Of a DNA stretch of 17,047 bases, positions 6,156 to 14,715 are shown one piece after another. Both the position numbers and the translations under genes were made by a program. The notes beneath the pieces are model-generated. The model had not been told where the DNA came from. It saw only the letters and a list, made by a program, of their open reading frames with translations, and did not search any database. This DNA is from Pseudomonadota bacterium (lineage in GTDB: Bacteria; Desulfobacterota; Desulfovibrionia; Desulfovibrionales; Desulfovibrionaceae), in the NCBI GenBank assembly GCA_023435825.1, contig JAEZMB010000218.1:1-17047 (forward strand), given 5' to 3'. Positions within the stretch are counted from its first letter, which is position 1. Each line of letters starts with the position of its first letter.

Positions 6156-7826
6156 ATGACGGAAGTGTTTCCCAGACAAAAGCCGGATCGTCGTTTTCTT
6201 CCGGACATCCCCTCCAAGCAACACACACGGCGTCTCTCCGGACCGCGCTATTTCTCCCAGGGGCAGGCCGACGTCTACAGCGCCGACGGCAAGTACCGCT
6301 ACACCTCCGGCCGGACCGTGGACATCTCCGAGGGCGGCATGTTGCTTGTTCCGGACAAGCCGCTGCGGGTCGGCGACAAGGCCGTGCTGCGCTTTTTTTT
6401 AAGCGCCGGCACCATGCCCGAGGGTTTTGAATCCTTCGTCAAGCTGCCGGCCCGGGTGGTGCGGGTGGATTCGGCCTCGGGCCATGTCGGCTTCGAGTTC
6501 GCCAATCCGCTTTCGCAGTACCTGCGCCGCAAACGCTGGCGCTACTTCGAAACCGGCTCGCTGTTGGGCATCCTGCTGGCCCTGATCGGGGTGTGGTTCA
6601 TCAAGAAGGAGAGTATCTTCTATTTCTGGTTCGACGTGCCGGTGTTTCTCTACGGCCTGTGCGCCATCTTCTACCTGCTCTCGCGGTTTTTCTTCGCCGC
6701 CCTCTACCGGCCCTACAAGATCACGCCCGGATACCAGCCCAGCATCAGCATCGTCATCCCCTGCTTCAACGAGGAGGAGTGGATCGAAAAGACCATCCAC
6801 GGCTGTCTCAACCAGCTCTATCCCGAGGAACTGCTTGAGGTCATCGTGGTGGACGACGGCAGCTCGGACAATTCCGTGGCCGTGGCCCGGGCCGTGCGCG
6901 ACAAGATCTACGACGAGGCCGGCGACCGCCTCACCGTCCACGCCTTCCCGGAAAACCGGGGCAAGCGCCACGCCCTGGCCGCCGGCGCCCGCATGGCCAA
7001 AGGGGAGCTTGTGCTCTTCGTCGATTCCGACAGCTTCCTGCAGCCCGACGCCGTGCTGCATGTCGTCCAGCCCTTCCACGATCCCCGCATCGGCGGCGCG
7101 GCCGGCCGTTGCGAAGTCGAAAACAAGTGGACCAACGTTCTCACGCGGATGCAGGCCGTGCGCTATTTCATCGGCTTTCGCATCTTCAAGGCGGCCGAGA
7201 GCATCTTCGACGTGGTCACCTGTCTGTCCGGCCCCCTGGCCTGCTACCGCAAAAGCGTGCTCATGCGCTACCTCGACGCCTGGGAGAGCCAGACCTTCCT
7301 CGGGCGGCCGGCCACCTTCGGCGATGACCGCAGCCTGACCAACTTCGTGCTCGGCAGCCACTACGCCGTCTATCAGCACACCGCCGTGTGCAACACCATC
7401 GTGCCTTCCACCTACGGCAAGTTCTTCACCCAGCAGATGCGCTGGAAGCGTTCCTGGCTGCGCGAGAGCCTGCGGGCCTGCAAGTTCATGTGGCTCAAGG
7501 AACCCTTCATGGCCATCTCCTTCTACCTGGGCCTGATCCTGCCGGTCATGGCCCCGGTGGTGGTGCTGCGGGCCTTTGTCTTCATGCCCGCCGCCTACGG
7601 TATCTGGCCCACCATGTACCTGGCCGGCGTGCTCCTCATGAGCGTGCTTATGTGCACGTCCTATCTGCTGCTCAAACGGTCGAATCTCTGGCTCTACGGC
7701 GTGCCGTTCTGCTTCTTCTACCTCTTCGTGCTCTTGTGGCAGATCGTCTGGGCGTTGCTGACCTTCTGGAAGTCGGAGTGGGGCACGAGGGCGTCCAAGT
7801 ACGACAAGTCCACGGCCATGGGCTAG
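6156..7826 (+). CDS. PilZ-domain family 2 glycosyltransferase, hyaluronan/chitin-synthase-like exopolysaccharide synthase
   Basis: Predicted inner-membrane processive synthase, 556 residues, that would polymerise a nucleotide sugar and extrude the chain. An N-terminal PilZ domain (about 25-120) has the DISEGG motif (56-61) and an arginine cluster R25, R26, R31, pointing to c-di-GMP control. Two hydrophobic segments follow (about 135-185), then the GT-A domain: VVDDG (D233, D234), DSD (290-292), SGPLACYR, GDDRSLTNF (D390, D391) and QQMRWKRSW (426-434). Several C-terminal membrane helices follow. The GDDR-LTN and QQxRW pattern is closer to hyaluronan synthase and NodC than to cellulose synthase (which has TED). 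Fusion of PilZ at the N-terminus is unlike BcsA, where it is C-terminal. First gene of the operon; the next starts 45 nt later. The sugar is not determined, but the companion deacetylases favour a HexNAc polymer. Confidence 0.92.
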   Translation: MTEVFPRQKPDRRFLPDIPSKQHTRRLSGPRYFSQGQADVYSADGKYRYTSGRTVDISEGGMLLVPDKPLRVGDKAVLRFFLSAGTMPEGFESFVKLPARVVRVDSASGHVGFEFANPLSQYLRRKRWRYFETGSLLGILLALIGVWFIKKESIFYFWFDVPVFLYGLCAIFYLLSRFFFAALYRPYKITPGYQPSISIVIPCFNEEEWIEKTIHGCLNQLYPEELLEVIVVDDGSSDNSVAVARAVRDKIYDEAGDRLTVHAFPENRGKRHALAAGARMAKGELVLFVDSDSFLQPDAVLHVVQPFHDPRIGGAAGRCEVENKWTNVLTRMQAVRYFIGFRIFKAAESIFDVVTCLSGPLACYRKSVLMRYLDAWESQTFLGRPATFGDDRSLTNFVLGSHYAVYQHTAVCNTIVPSTYGKFFTQQMRWKRSWLRESLRACKFMWLKEPFMAISFYLGLILPVMAPVVVLRAFVFMPAAYGIWPTMYLAGVLLMSVLMCTSYLLLKRSNLWLYGVPFCFFYLFVLLWQIVWALLTFWKSEWGTRASKYDKSTAMG

Positions 7827-7871
7827 CCGCCCCGGAAAAGGCAATAATCCTCCAGACACGGGACGTACGCC

Positions 7872-9851
7872 ATGAGAAAATTCTTCCGCTACCTCTTCCA
7901 ATACGCCATCCTGGTCGCCTTCGGCTATTTCGTCTACCAGACGGCCTTCCGGCGCGAGGCGCCGCCCGTCCATGACCGGGCGGCCTGGACCCAACGCGAC
8001 GGCTTCGTGGCCCTGAGCTACGGCGGCATCACCATTGACGAGCGCGTCCACTCCCTGGTGACCAAGGAGCGCTTGCGCGAACAGCTTTCCACCCTGGCCA
8101 AGGCCGGATACCAGACCGTCACCACGGCCGATCTGGTCGATTTCTATACGAAAAATAAGCCGCTCCCGGAAAAGGCCCTCTATCTGATGTTCGAGGGCGG
8201 CCGCAAGGACAGCGTGCTTTTCAGCCAACCGGTGCTGACCGGGGTCGGGTTTAACGCCGCGCTCTATCTGTACGGCGACCATCTGACCGGCTGGAACCGG
8301 TTTTTCGTGCGCCAAAACGAGCTGCGCAAGATCGCCGACAATCCCTTCTGGGATGTGGGTTCCATGGGCTTCCATTCCGCCCTCATCAACCAGACCCCCT
8401 CGGGCGGCTATGCCTACTACCTGAGCGAACGCCTGCAGGGCGCCGACGGCCGGCCCGAGGAAACCCAGGGCGCCTTCGACGCCCGGGTGGCCGAGGACTT
8501 CACCCAGGCCCGGACCTCCATCGAGAACCTCGGCAAGGTCACGCCGCTGGGCTACGTCTTCATGCCGGCCAACACCCTGGGCGTCAGCCTCCCCGAAGCC
8601 CTGGCCCGGCCCAACGCCGAGGCCCTGGCCGCCAACTTCCCCCTGGCCTTCACCCGCGTCGGCGAAACCTACAACAGCCACGACCTCGATCCCCGACGGC
8701 TGACCCGGATGCAGGTCGCCCCGGACTGGAGCGCCGACCGGCTGCTGCTTGAGATCGAATCCCGCCAGCCCCGTTCGCGCTACATGGACTTCACCCAGAC
8801 CGTGCGCCAGGGATTGTGGCAAACGACCCTGGGCGAACTGACCGCCCTGGGCGACACGTTGGCCCTGACCCCGCCCGCGGGCAAGGACGGCTTCGCCCGC
8901 CTGCGCGGCACCGAGAGCTTCGAGAACTTCACCGTGCAGCTCAAGGCCATGCCCCCCGAGGGCGACGGCGCGGCGCTGGTCTACCTGCGCTACCGCGACT
9001 TCGAATCCTTCCTGCGCATCCGGGTCACGGCCCAGCGGGTGACGGTCCAGGAAAAGACCGGCCCTTCGCTCAACACCATCTTCCAGTACGCCTTGCCCCT
9101 GGACCACACCGGATCGGTGGGGCTGGACGCCTGCGTCAAGGGCAACCGGCTGCTGCTCTCCGTGGACGGCAAGGCCGTGGCCAACTATCCCATTCCGCTC
9201 ACCGCCGGCACCCGCCGGGGCAGCCTGGCCCTGGGCGCCAGCGACGAGGGCGACCCCAATCCCCAGGCCGCCGGATTCTCGGACATGCGCCTGGCCACCT
9301 TCCCGCCGCGCTGGGTGAGTGCGCAAAACATCGCCGACGTGCCCCTGGGCGACGCCCGCACGCTCACCGCCGTGGTGTTGCCCACGGACAGCCTGGAGGC
9401 CGATCCCCTGCGCGACGCCGCCGCGCTCATCACCGCCGCGGCCGGCGGCGTGGAGGTCCACCTCGACCTGTCCGGTCAGGACCCGGCCGTGGTGGAGCAG
9501 GCTCTGGCCCGGGTGGCCGACGCTCCGGCCGGGCTGGTCTTCTCCCGGCTCCTGCGCGGCTTCGTGCTGACCCTTGGCAAGCCCGAGGATTTGGGCCGGC
9601 TGATCCAGGCCGCGACCAAGCTCAAGGCCAAGGGCTATGCCGTGACCCTGCGGGTGGAAGCCGCGGCCGTGCCAAGGCTGCTGGAAGCCGACCTGGGCCT
9701 GTCCCCGGACTGGCTGCTTTTCGACATGCCGCCGCCGGCCGACGACGCGGCGACCACCGCCCTGGAAAACCGGTTCGACCGCTCTCGGATGCTGTACCGG
9801 GCCGCCTCCCAGGCCGGCTCCACAACCGTCTCCTACGAAGTGAAGGGGTAG
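7872..9851 (+). CDS. Membrane-anchored periplasmic protein with degenerate NodB-like domain and LamG-like domain
   Basis: A 659-residue protein with a short basic N-terminus and one uncleaved membrane helix (about 8-26), so the body faces the periplasm. Residues about 40-260 follow the layout of PgaB/NodB deacetylases: ERLREQLSTLAKAGYQTVTT, then LYLMFEGGRKDS where TFDDG is expected (E108, G109), then DVGSMGFHS where SHTxxH is expected (M165, H168). Both catalytic aspartates and the first metal-binding histidine are lost, so it is probably a non-catalytic polymer-binding or scaffold domain. Residues 348-481 look like a concanavalin/LamG beta-sandwich (ESFENFTVQLK, then FLRIRV and FPPRW). Residues about 485-640 alternate strands and helices and are unrecognised. 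The ribosome site is weak. It ends 4 nt before the exporter gene. A PgaB-like periplasmic adaptor is the best functional guess. Confidence 0.75.
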   Translation: MRKFFRYLFQYAILVAFGYFVYQTAFRREAPPVHDRAAWTQRDGFVALSYGGITIDERVHSLVTKERLREQLSTLAKAGYQTVTTADLVDFYTKNKPLPEKALYLMFEGGRKDSVLFSQPVLTGVGFNAALYLYGDHLTGWNRFFVRQNELRKIADNPFWDVGSMGFHSALINQTPSGGYAYYLSERLQGADGRPEETQGAFDARVAEDFTQARTSIENLGKVTPLGYVFMPANTLGVSLPEALARPNAEALAANFPLAFTRVGETYNSHDLDPRRLTRMQVAPDWSADRLLLEIESRQPRSRYMDFTQTVRQGLWQTTLGELTALGDTLALTPPAGKDGFARLRGTESFENFTVQLKAMPPEGDGAALVYLRYRDFESFLRIRVTAQRVTVQEKTGPSLNTIFQYALPLDHTGSVGLDACVKGNRLLLSVDGKAVANYPIPLTAGTRRGSLALGASDEGDPNPQAAGFSDMRLATFPPRWVSAQNIADVPLGDARTLTAVVLPTDSLEADPLRDAAALITAAAGGVEVHLDLSGQDPAVVEQALARVADAPAGLVFSRLLRGFVLTLGKPEDLGRLIQAATKLKAKGYAVTLRVEAAAVPRLLEADLGLSPDWLLFDMPPPADDAATTALENRFDRSRMLYRAASQAGSTTVSYEVKG

Positions 9852-9855
9852 CGCC

Positions 9856-12800
9856 ATGGCACTCAAAGGCTTTGTTCTCACCCTGGCGCTGACCTTGGCC
9901 GCGCCGACGACCGCACTGGCCGCCGACGCCTCGGTGGTGACGCTCTTGCGCCAGTCCCAGCAGGCCGCCGCCCGGGGCCAGCTCGATCAGGCCATGGACA
10001 TGGTCAATCAGGCCCTGTCCCAGGACCCGGCCTATCCGCCCCTGTGGAACCAGAAGGCTTCCCTGCAGATCAAGGGCAAGGACTACGCCGGGGCCATGCA
10101 GACCCTGGCCGTGGCCCTCAAGGTCGAGCCGGAGAACATCGAAACCAATGTCCTGGCCCTGTCCGCGCTGCTGCGCCTGGACGAGAAGGCCGGCGGCAAG
10201 GACCCGGCCCTGGCCCGCTACGCCGGGGGTTTAAGCGACGGCACGGCCGGCGCGCTCATCGCCGATCTGCTCACCCGGCCCGGAGCCAAGGCGGATCTGC
10301 GCCGCTTCCTGGCCGCCTGGACGCCGGCCTCGCCCCAGGGCAAGGCCATGGCCCGGCTGGCCGCCGGCTACGCCTCGGGCGACCCGGCCTCCATGGGCGA
10401 ACTGGCCGGGGCCGAGGCCCAGGGGCCGGCCAAGGCCGTGCTCGGAGCGCTGCAGTTCTACGCCGGCAAGGACATGCTGGCCGAGAAAAAGCTGGCCGTG
10501 GCCCAAAAGCTCCTGGAACAGTCCGGGGCCAACGGCTACGACAAGGTGGCCGTGGCCGGCGAACTGGGCTGGGTGCTCTACAACCAGGGCCATCAGGCCG
10601 CCGCCGCCGATCTGTGGGAAAAGGACTGGCGCAACGCCCCCGACGTTGGCCGCTGGGCCTCCTGGATCGCCGACGCCCGCCTGGCCTCCAAGGATTACAA
10701 GCGGGCTGCCGACTTCCTGGAAAAAAGCCTGCAGTTCGACCCGAACAGCGCCGTGCTCCAGGGGCAGTACCTCCTGGCCCTGACCGCCTCGGGGCAGGCC
10801 GAGGCGGCCGAGAAATTCGCCGCCTCCCTGGCCGAGGCTCCGGACCAGGACGGCCTCAATTTCGGCAAGGCCCTTATCGCCTTAAATAGCGGCCGTTACG
10901 GCGAAGCCGCCGAAAATCTGGCCCGCATCAAGAACCGCCGTCCTTTCCGCGACCAGTTCATCGAACTGGCCAACCTCATGGTGACCAAGCTCGGCCAGTC
11001 CGGCGACTCGGCCAAGATGGTGGCCGACCTGCGCACCCTGGTCGAGGGCATGGACATCAAGCCCGAGATCATGCGCGACGTGGGTTGGCGCATGTGGGCC
11101 GATCGCCGCTACGACGCCGCCCTGGCCTTCTGGAAGGAAGCCCTGGCCGACGGCCTGGGGGCCAACGATCCCCTGGTGGCCCGGGTCGTGCCGCTGCTCA
11201 TTGAGCAGGGCCGGGTGGGCGAGGCCATGGCTATGCTGAAGGCCCAAGCCCCGGAAGTGAGCCAGCTCGGGCTGGCCTGGAGCCTGGCCGCCCAGAACCG
11301 CTGGGATCTGGTGGCCAAGCTGGCCCCGGGCCTGCCGGCCGGCCCCTACGCCGATCTGCTGACCGCCATGGCCGGCCTGCAAAACGGCCAGGTCCCCCTG
11401 GCCCTGGACAAGCTGCGCGCCCTGGCCGGACTGTCCGCCGCCGGACTGGGCCAGGCCGCCGTGGCCGGATTCAACGCCGACGGGCAGCCGGTCAAGGGCA
11501 CGCTGACGCCGGCCCTGGCCCGGGAACTGTACCTGCGCATCATCCGCACCCTGGCCGAACAACAGATCATTGACGGCTTTTTCTTCCTGACCCCGCCGGC
11601 CTGGGCCGCCGGAGTCCCGCCCAAGGCCCTGGCCGCCGTCCAGGCCGAGGCCGGCAAGGCCCTGTGGCGGGCCGGACGCCTGTCCGAGGCCTCGGCCATG
11701 CTCACCGCCGCCCTGGGAGCCGACCCGTCTCTCAACCCGGCCCGGCTCTATCTCGCCCTGGTCAAGAAACGCCAGGGCCAGACCGCCGAGGCTCAGGCGC
11801 TGCTCACCCAGGCCCTGGCCGGCGCGTCGCCCTTTGACCGCGACTACGCCCTGGGCGAATTCGCCTACCTCGACGGCAACATGGCCCAGGCGTTGACTCA
11901 CCTCCAACGCTGCCTGTCCCTGGCCCCGGCCGACGACGCCATGCGGCTGCGGGTCATCGGCCTGCTCGCCGCCGAAAACCGCTTCGCCGAAGCCCGGCAG
12001 TACGCCTCCTGGTACGACGCCAAGGTGGCCAAGGGCGACCGGGCCGTGTTCGGCACCGCCGCCGTGGTGCGCCTGGAACTCGGCGATCCGGCCGGAGCCG
12101 AGACCCTCTACCGCAAGCTCCTGGAACAAAACCCTAATTCCCTGGACTACCTCGGCGGCCTTGGCCGGGCGCTCAATCGTCAGAGCCGCTACGCCCAGAC
12201 CGTCACGGCCCTTGGAAACGCCTACGCCGGCTCGGCCGATCCGGCCTTGGGGGCGATTTTGTGCGAAGCCTCCTCGGCCCTGGGCGACTATCCCGAAGCC
12301 ATTCGCCTGGCCGAAGTCGGGCTGGCCCGTTCGCCCAAGGACCGGGAACTGCTGCGTCTGGCCGCCGAAGCCACCGAATTCGCCAAGGACCTGCCGGCCT
12401 GCGAAGGCTACGTGCGCCGCGCCCTTGAGCTTGATCCCGACTCCCTGACCATGCAGAACATGCTCGGCCGGGTGCTCCTGGATCAGGAAAAGTTCCCCGA
12501 GGCCGAGGAGCATTTCCAGGCCATGCTGGCGAAAAACCCCCATCAGCTCTCCTCGCTGCGGGGCCTTTTGAGCGTCTACCAGCTCTCGGGCAAGGCCGAC
12601 AAAGCCTACAAGGTGGCCAAGATCCTGCGCGAGGCCGCCCCGGACGACGCCTCGGCCGAACTCAAGTTCGCCATTGCCGCCGCCGGCGACCACACCTTCC
12701 GTCCGGCCTATCCGCTGCTGGAAAAACTCCACCAGTTCGGCCCGGGCAGCGGCGTGCTGTGCCTCTACTACGCCGACGTGCGCGACGCACAGGCGCCGGG

Positions 12801-14715
12801 CAAGGTGCGCCTGTCCCAGGTCACGGACCACATCCGGGCCGTGGCCGATGCCGGCGGCTCGTTCCTGGGCATCGACGAATTGGCCGCCCGCCCCGTGGGC
12901 GATGCCGCTCGCAAGGAAAAGACCGGCAACACGCCGCCGGCCGTGGTCCTCATCGTGGACCGCACCGACGCCGCCGTGCTGGAAAAAATCGACCGCGAAC
13001 TGGCCGCCGTGGGCGGCAAGGCCGTGCTGGTGGTCGGCGGCGAGTCCCTGGCCCCGGGCACGCCCTATCTGCCCGACGCCGCGCTCGTTGCCCGCCTGCG
13101 CCAGACCGGCCGCTGGTCCCTGGCCCTGACCGACCACAATCCGCCCAGCGTGCCCGCCCCGGGCGGCGGCAAGATGAGCCTGTGGTACGCCGCCGGAGCC
13201 GACGCCAACGAACCCGGCGACGCCGGCGCGCGCTTAAAGGCCCGCCTGGCCGCCCTGGACCCCAAGGGCGAGATTCTCGGCCAGACCCGGCCGGTGTTCT
13301 TCTACCCCGGCGGGGCCGCGCCCGAGGAACTGCTCACCGGCGAGTACGCCCCGTATCAGAACGTGGTGACCGAAACCTTCCCCGTGGCCTTTGAACTCGG
13401 CCCCGAAGGCTTCTGGACGCCCGTGGCCAACCCGCGCCAGATCGGCTCCAAGGCCGTTTCCCCGACCATGGACGCCGCCGCCCTGCAAACCTGGCTGCGC
13501 GAGGCCGACCCCATGCGCCAGGTCTCCCTGGAACTGGCCAAGGTCTATTCCTGGCAGGAGCAGACCGGACAGGCCGAGAACTACTTCGAGGAAGCCGCTT
13601 CCCTGGGCCTTAATCCCTCGGAAGTGACCTTCAACCGGGCGGTCAACGCCTACTACGCCTACGACGATCCCACCGCCCTGCACCTGGCCCAGCAGGCCAT
13701 GGCCCTGTCCCCGGACAGCCTGCGCGCCGCCGAGCAGCTCTACCGGGCCGAACTGCGGGTGCGGCCCAAGGCCGAAGCCATGGCCACCACTTGGTGGGAC
13801 AGCGACAACCGCCGCTACTGGTGGACCGGCCTTGGCGGCAACTACCATGTCCGCGACGACTTCATGGTCTTTGCCAAGGTCGGCCTGGTCGAGTGGTCCA
13901 TCCAGAGCTACCAGCGCCGGGGCTACATCCTCAAGGCCTACTCCAACGCCGTCCAGGACGGCACGGTCTCGGCCGAGAACCTCTACAACATCGCCAACTC
14001 GCGTTACACCCAGTCCCTGGGCGGCCAGGACCTCACCGTGGGCGGCCGCTGGTTCTTCCACCCCGAATACTGGTTGGAAGTCCAAGGCCAGCTGACCTCC
14101 ACCGACGGCGGCCCCGGCCCCTGGGCCAACGGCCAGGCCACGCTGCACGGCCCCATCGCGCCCAAGGGAGCCAAGATCGACGGCACCTGGGAGATCCAGG
14201 CGGCCCACGAGCGCATCGACACCGTGGAAGCCATCAGCGACCAGATCATGGCCAACCGCCTGAGCGTCTTCACCCACACCCGGATTCTCGACTACTGGGA
14301 TCTGTTCGTGAACGCCCACGGCATCTCGCGCACCGACGGCAACAACACCGGTTCCATCGACGGCCGGCTGCTGCGCCGCCTGCTCGAGTACCCGCTGTTC
14401 TCCCTGGGCTATGCCTTCCAGTTCGCCAACAGCGACCGCAACCCCATCCAGTACTGGGCGCCCCAGAACCTGGCCACCCACCTGGCCTACGGCTCGTTCG
14501 GCTACTCGCCGAGCAAATGGTTCAACATCAACGGCAGCGTGGGCTACGGCGTCTCCAGCGACCGCAACAACAGCTGGCGGGAAGTCTGGCGCGCCAACGC
14601 CGGCATGGACATCACCATGCGCGACAGGTTAAAGCTGGGGCTGAAGTACTCCTACTTCAGCACGCCGGACTATAACCTGAGCGAAGCATGGGCAGGAATA
14701 ACCTACACCTTCTGA
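9856..14715 (+). CDS. Outer-membrane polysaccharide exporter: TPR superhelix, degenerate deacetylase domain, C-terminal beta-barrel
   Basis: A 1619-residue protein analogous to PgaA, BcsC and PelB, with periplasmic TPRs and an outer-membrane barrel through which the polymer leaves. Residues 1-23 form a signal peptide (TALA cleavage). About 25-950 is helical TPR/Sel1-like repeat sequence (for example GRVLLDQEKFPEAEEHFQAM). At about 960-1190 comes an unexpected NodB/PgaB-like module: VLCLYYADVRDA (967 on), VVLIVDRTD where LLTFDDG is expected (D1035, D1038), LALTDHN (D1093, H1094) where SHTxxH is expected, and FFYPGG (1148-1153). It is probably inactive. TPR-like helices resume (about 1210-1300), and residues 1309-1619 are an amphipathic beta-strand barrel ending in ITYTF, with the terminal phenylalanine typical of BAM substrates. 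AAGGGG at 9843-9848 gives the start. It overlaps the next gene by one base (TGATG). Confidence 0.88.
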   Translation: MALKGFVLTLALTLAAPTTALAADASVVTLLRQSQQAAARGQLDQAMDMVNQALSQDPAYPPLWNQKASLQIKGKDYAGAMQTLAVALKVEPENIETNVLALSALLRLDEKAGGKDPALARYAGGLSDGTAGALIADLLTRPGAKADLRRFLAAWTPASPQGKAMARLAAGYASGDPASMGELAGAEAQGPAKAVLGALQFYAGKDMLAEKKLAVAQKLLEQSGANGYDKVAVAGELGWVLYNQGHQAAAADLWEKDWRNAPDVGRWASWIADARLASKDYKRAADFLEKSLQFDPNSAVLQGQYLLALTASGQAEAAEKFAASLAEAPDQDGLNFGKALIALNSGRYGEAAENLARIKNRRPFRDQFIELANLMVTKLGQSGDSAKMVADLRTLVEGMDIKPEIMRDVGWRMWADRRYDAALAFWKEALADGLGANDPLVARVVPLLIEQGRVGEAMAMLKAQAPEVSQLGLAWSLAAQNRWDLVAKLAPGLPAGPYADLLTAMAGLQNGQVPLALDKLRALAGLSAAGLGQAAVAGFNADGQPVKGTLTPALARELYLRIIRTLAEQQIIDGFFFLTPPAWAAGVPPKALAAVQAEAGKALWRAGRLSEASAMLTAALGADPSLNPARLYLALVKKRQGQTAEAQALLTQALAGASPFDRDYALGEFAYLDGNMAQALTHLQRCLSLAPADDAMRLRVIGLLAAENRFAEARQYASWYDAKVAKGDRAVFGTAAVVRLELGDPAGAETLYRKLLEQNPNSLDYLGGLGRALNRQSRYAQTVTALGNAYAGSADPALGAILCEASSALGDYPEAIRLAEVGLARSPKDRELLRLAAEATEFAKDLPACEGYVRRALELDPDSLTMQNMLGRVLLDQEKFPEAEEHFQAMLAKNPHQLSSLRGLLSVYQLSGKADKAYKVAKILREAAPDDASAELKFAIAAAGDHTFRPAYPLLEKLHQFGPGSGVLCLYYADVRDAQAPGKVRLSQVTDHIRAVADAGGSFLGIDELAARPVGDAARKEKTGNTPPAVVLIVDRTDAAVLEKIDRELAAVGGKAVLVVGGESLAPGTPYLPDAALVARLRQTGRWSLALTDHNPPSVPAPGGGKMSLWYAAGADANEPGDAGARLKARLAALDPKGEILGQTRPVFFYPGGAAPEELLTGEYAPYQNVVTETFPVAFELGPEGFWTPVANPRQIGSKAVSPTMDAAALQTWLREADPMRQVSLELAKVYSWQEQTGQAENYFEEAASLGLNPSEVTFNRAVNAYYAYDDPTALHLAQQAMALSPDSLRAAEQLYRAELRVRPKAEAMATTWWDSDNRRYWWTGLGGNYHVRDDFMVFAKVGLVEWSIQSYQRRGYILKAYSNAVQDGTVSAENLYNIANSRYTQSLGGQDLTVGGRWFFHPEYWLEVQGQLTSTDGGPGPWANGQATLHGPIAPKGAKIDGTWEIQAAHERIDTVEAISDQIMANRLSVFTHTRILDYWDLFVNAHGISRTDGNNTGSIDGRLLRRLLEYPLFSLGYAFQFANSDRNPIQYWAPQNLATHLAYGSFGYSPSKWFNINGSVGYGVSSDRNNSWREVWRANAGMDITMRDRLKLGLKYSYFSTPDYNLSEAWAGITYTF

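Noticed and set aside
6399..9881. 1160-residue open frame on the minus strand
   Set aside because: It lies opposite two well-supported + strand genes, has low-complexity G/H/Q/A/D-rich composition typical of antisense frames in GC-rich codon-biased DNA, and has no recognisable domain.
10882..13137. 751-residue minus-strand frame opposite the exporter
   Set aside because: Same antisense composition, no domain and no ribosome-binding context; the + strand TPR reading is clear throughout.
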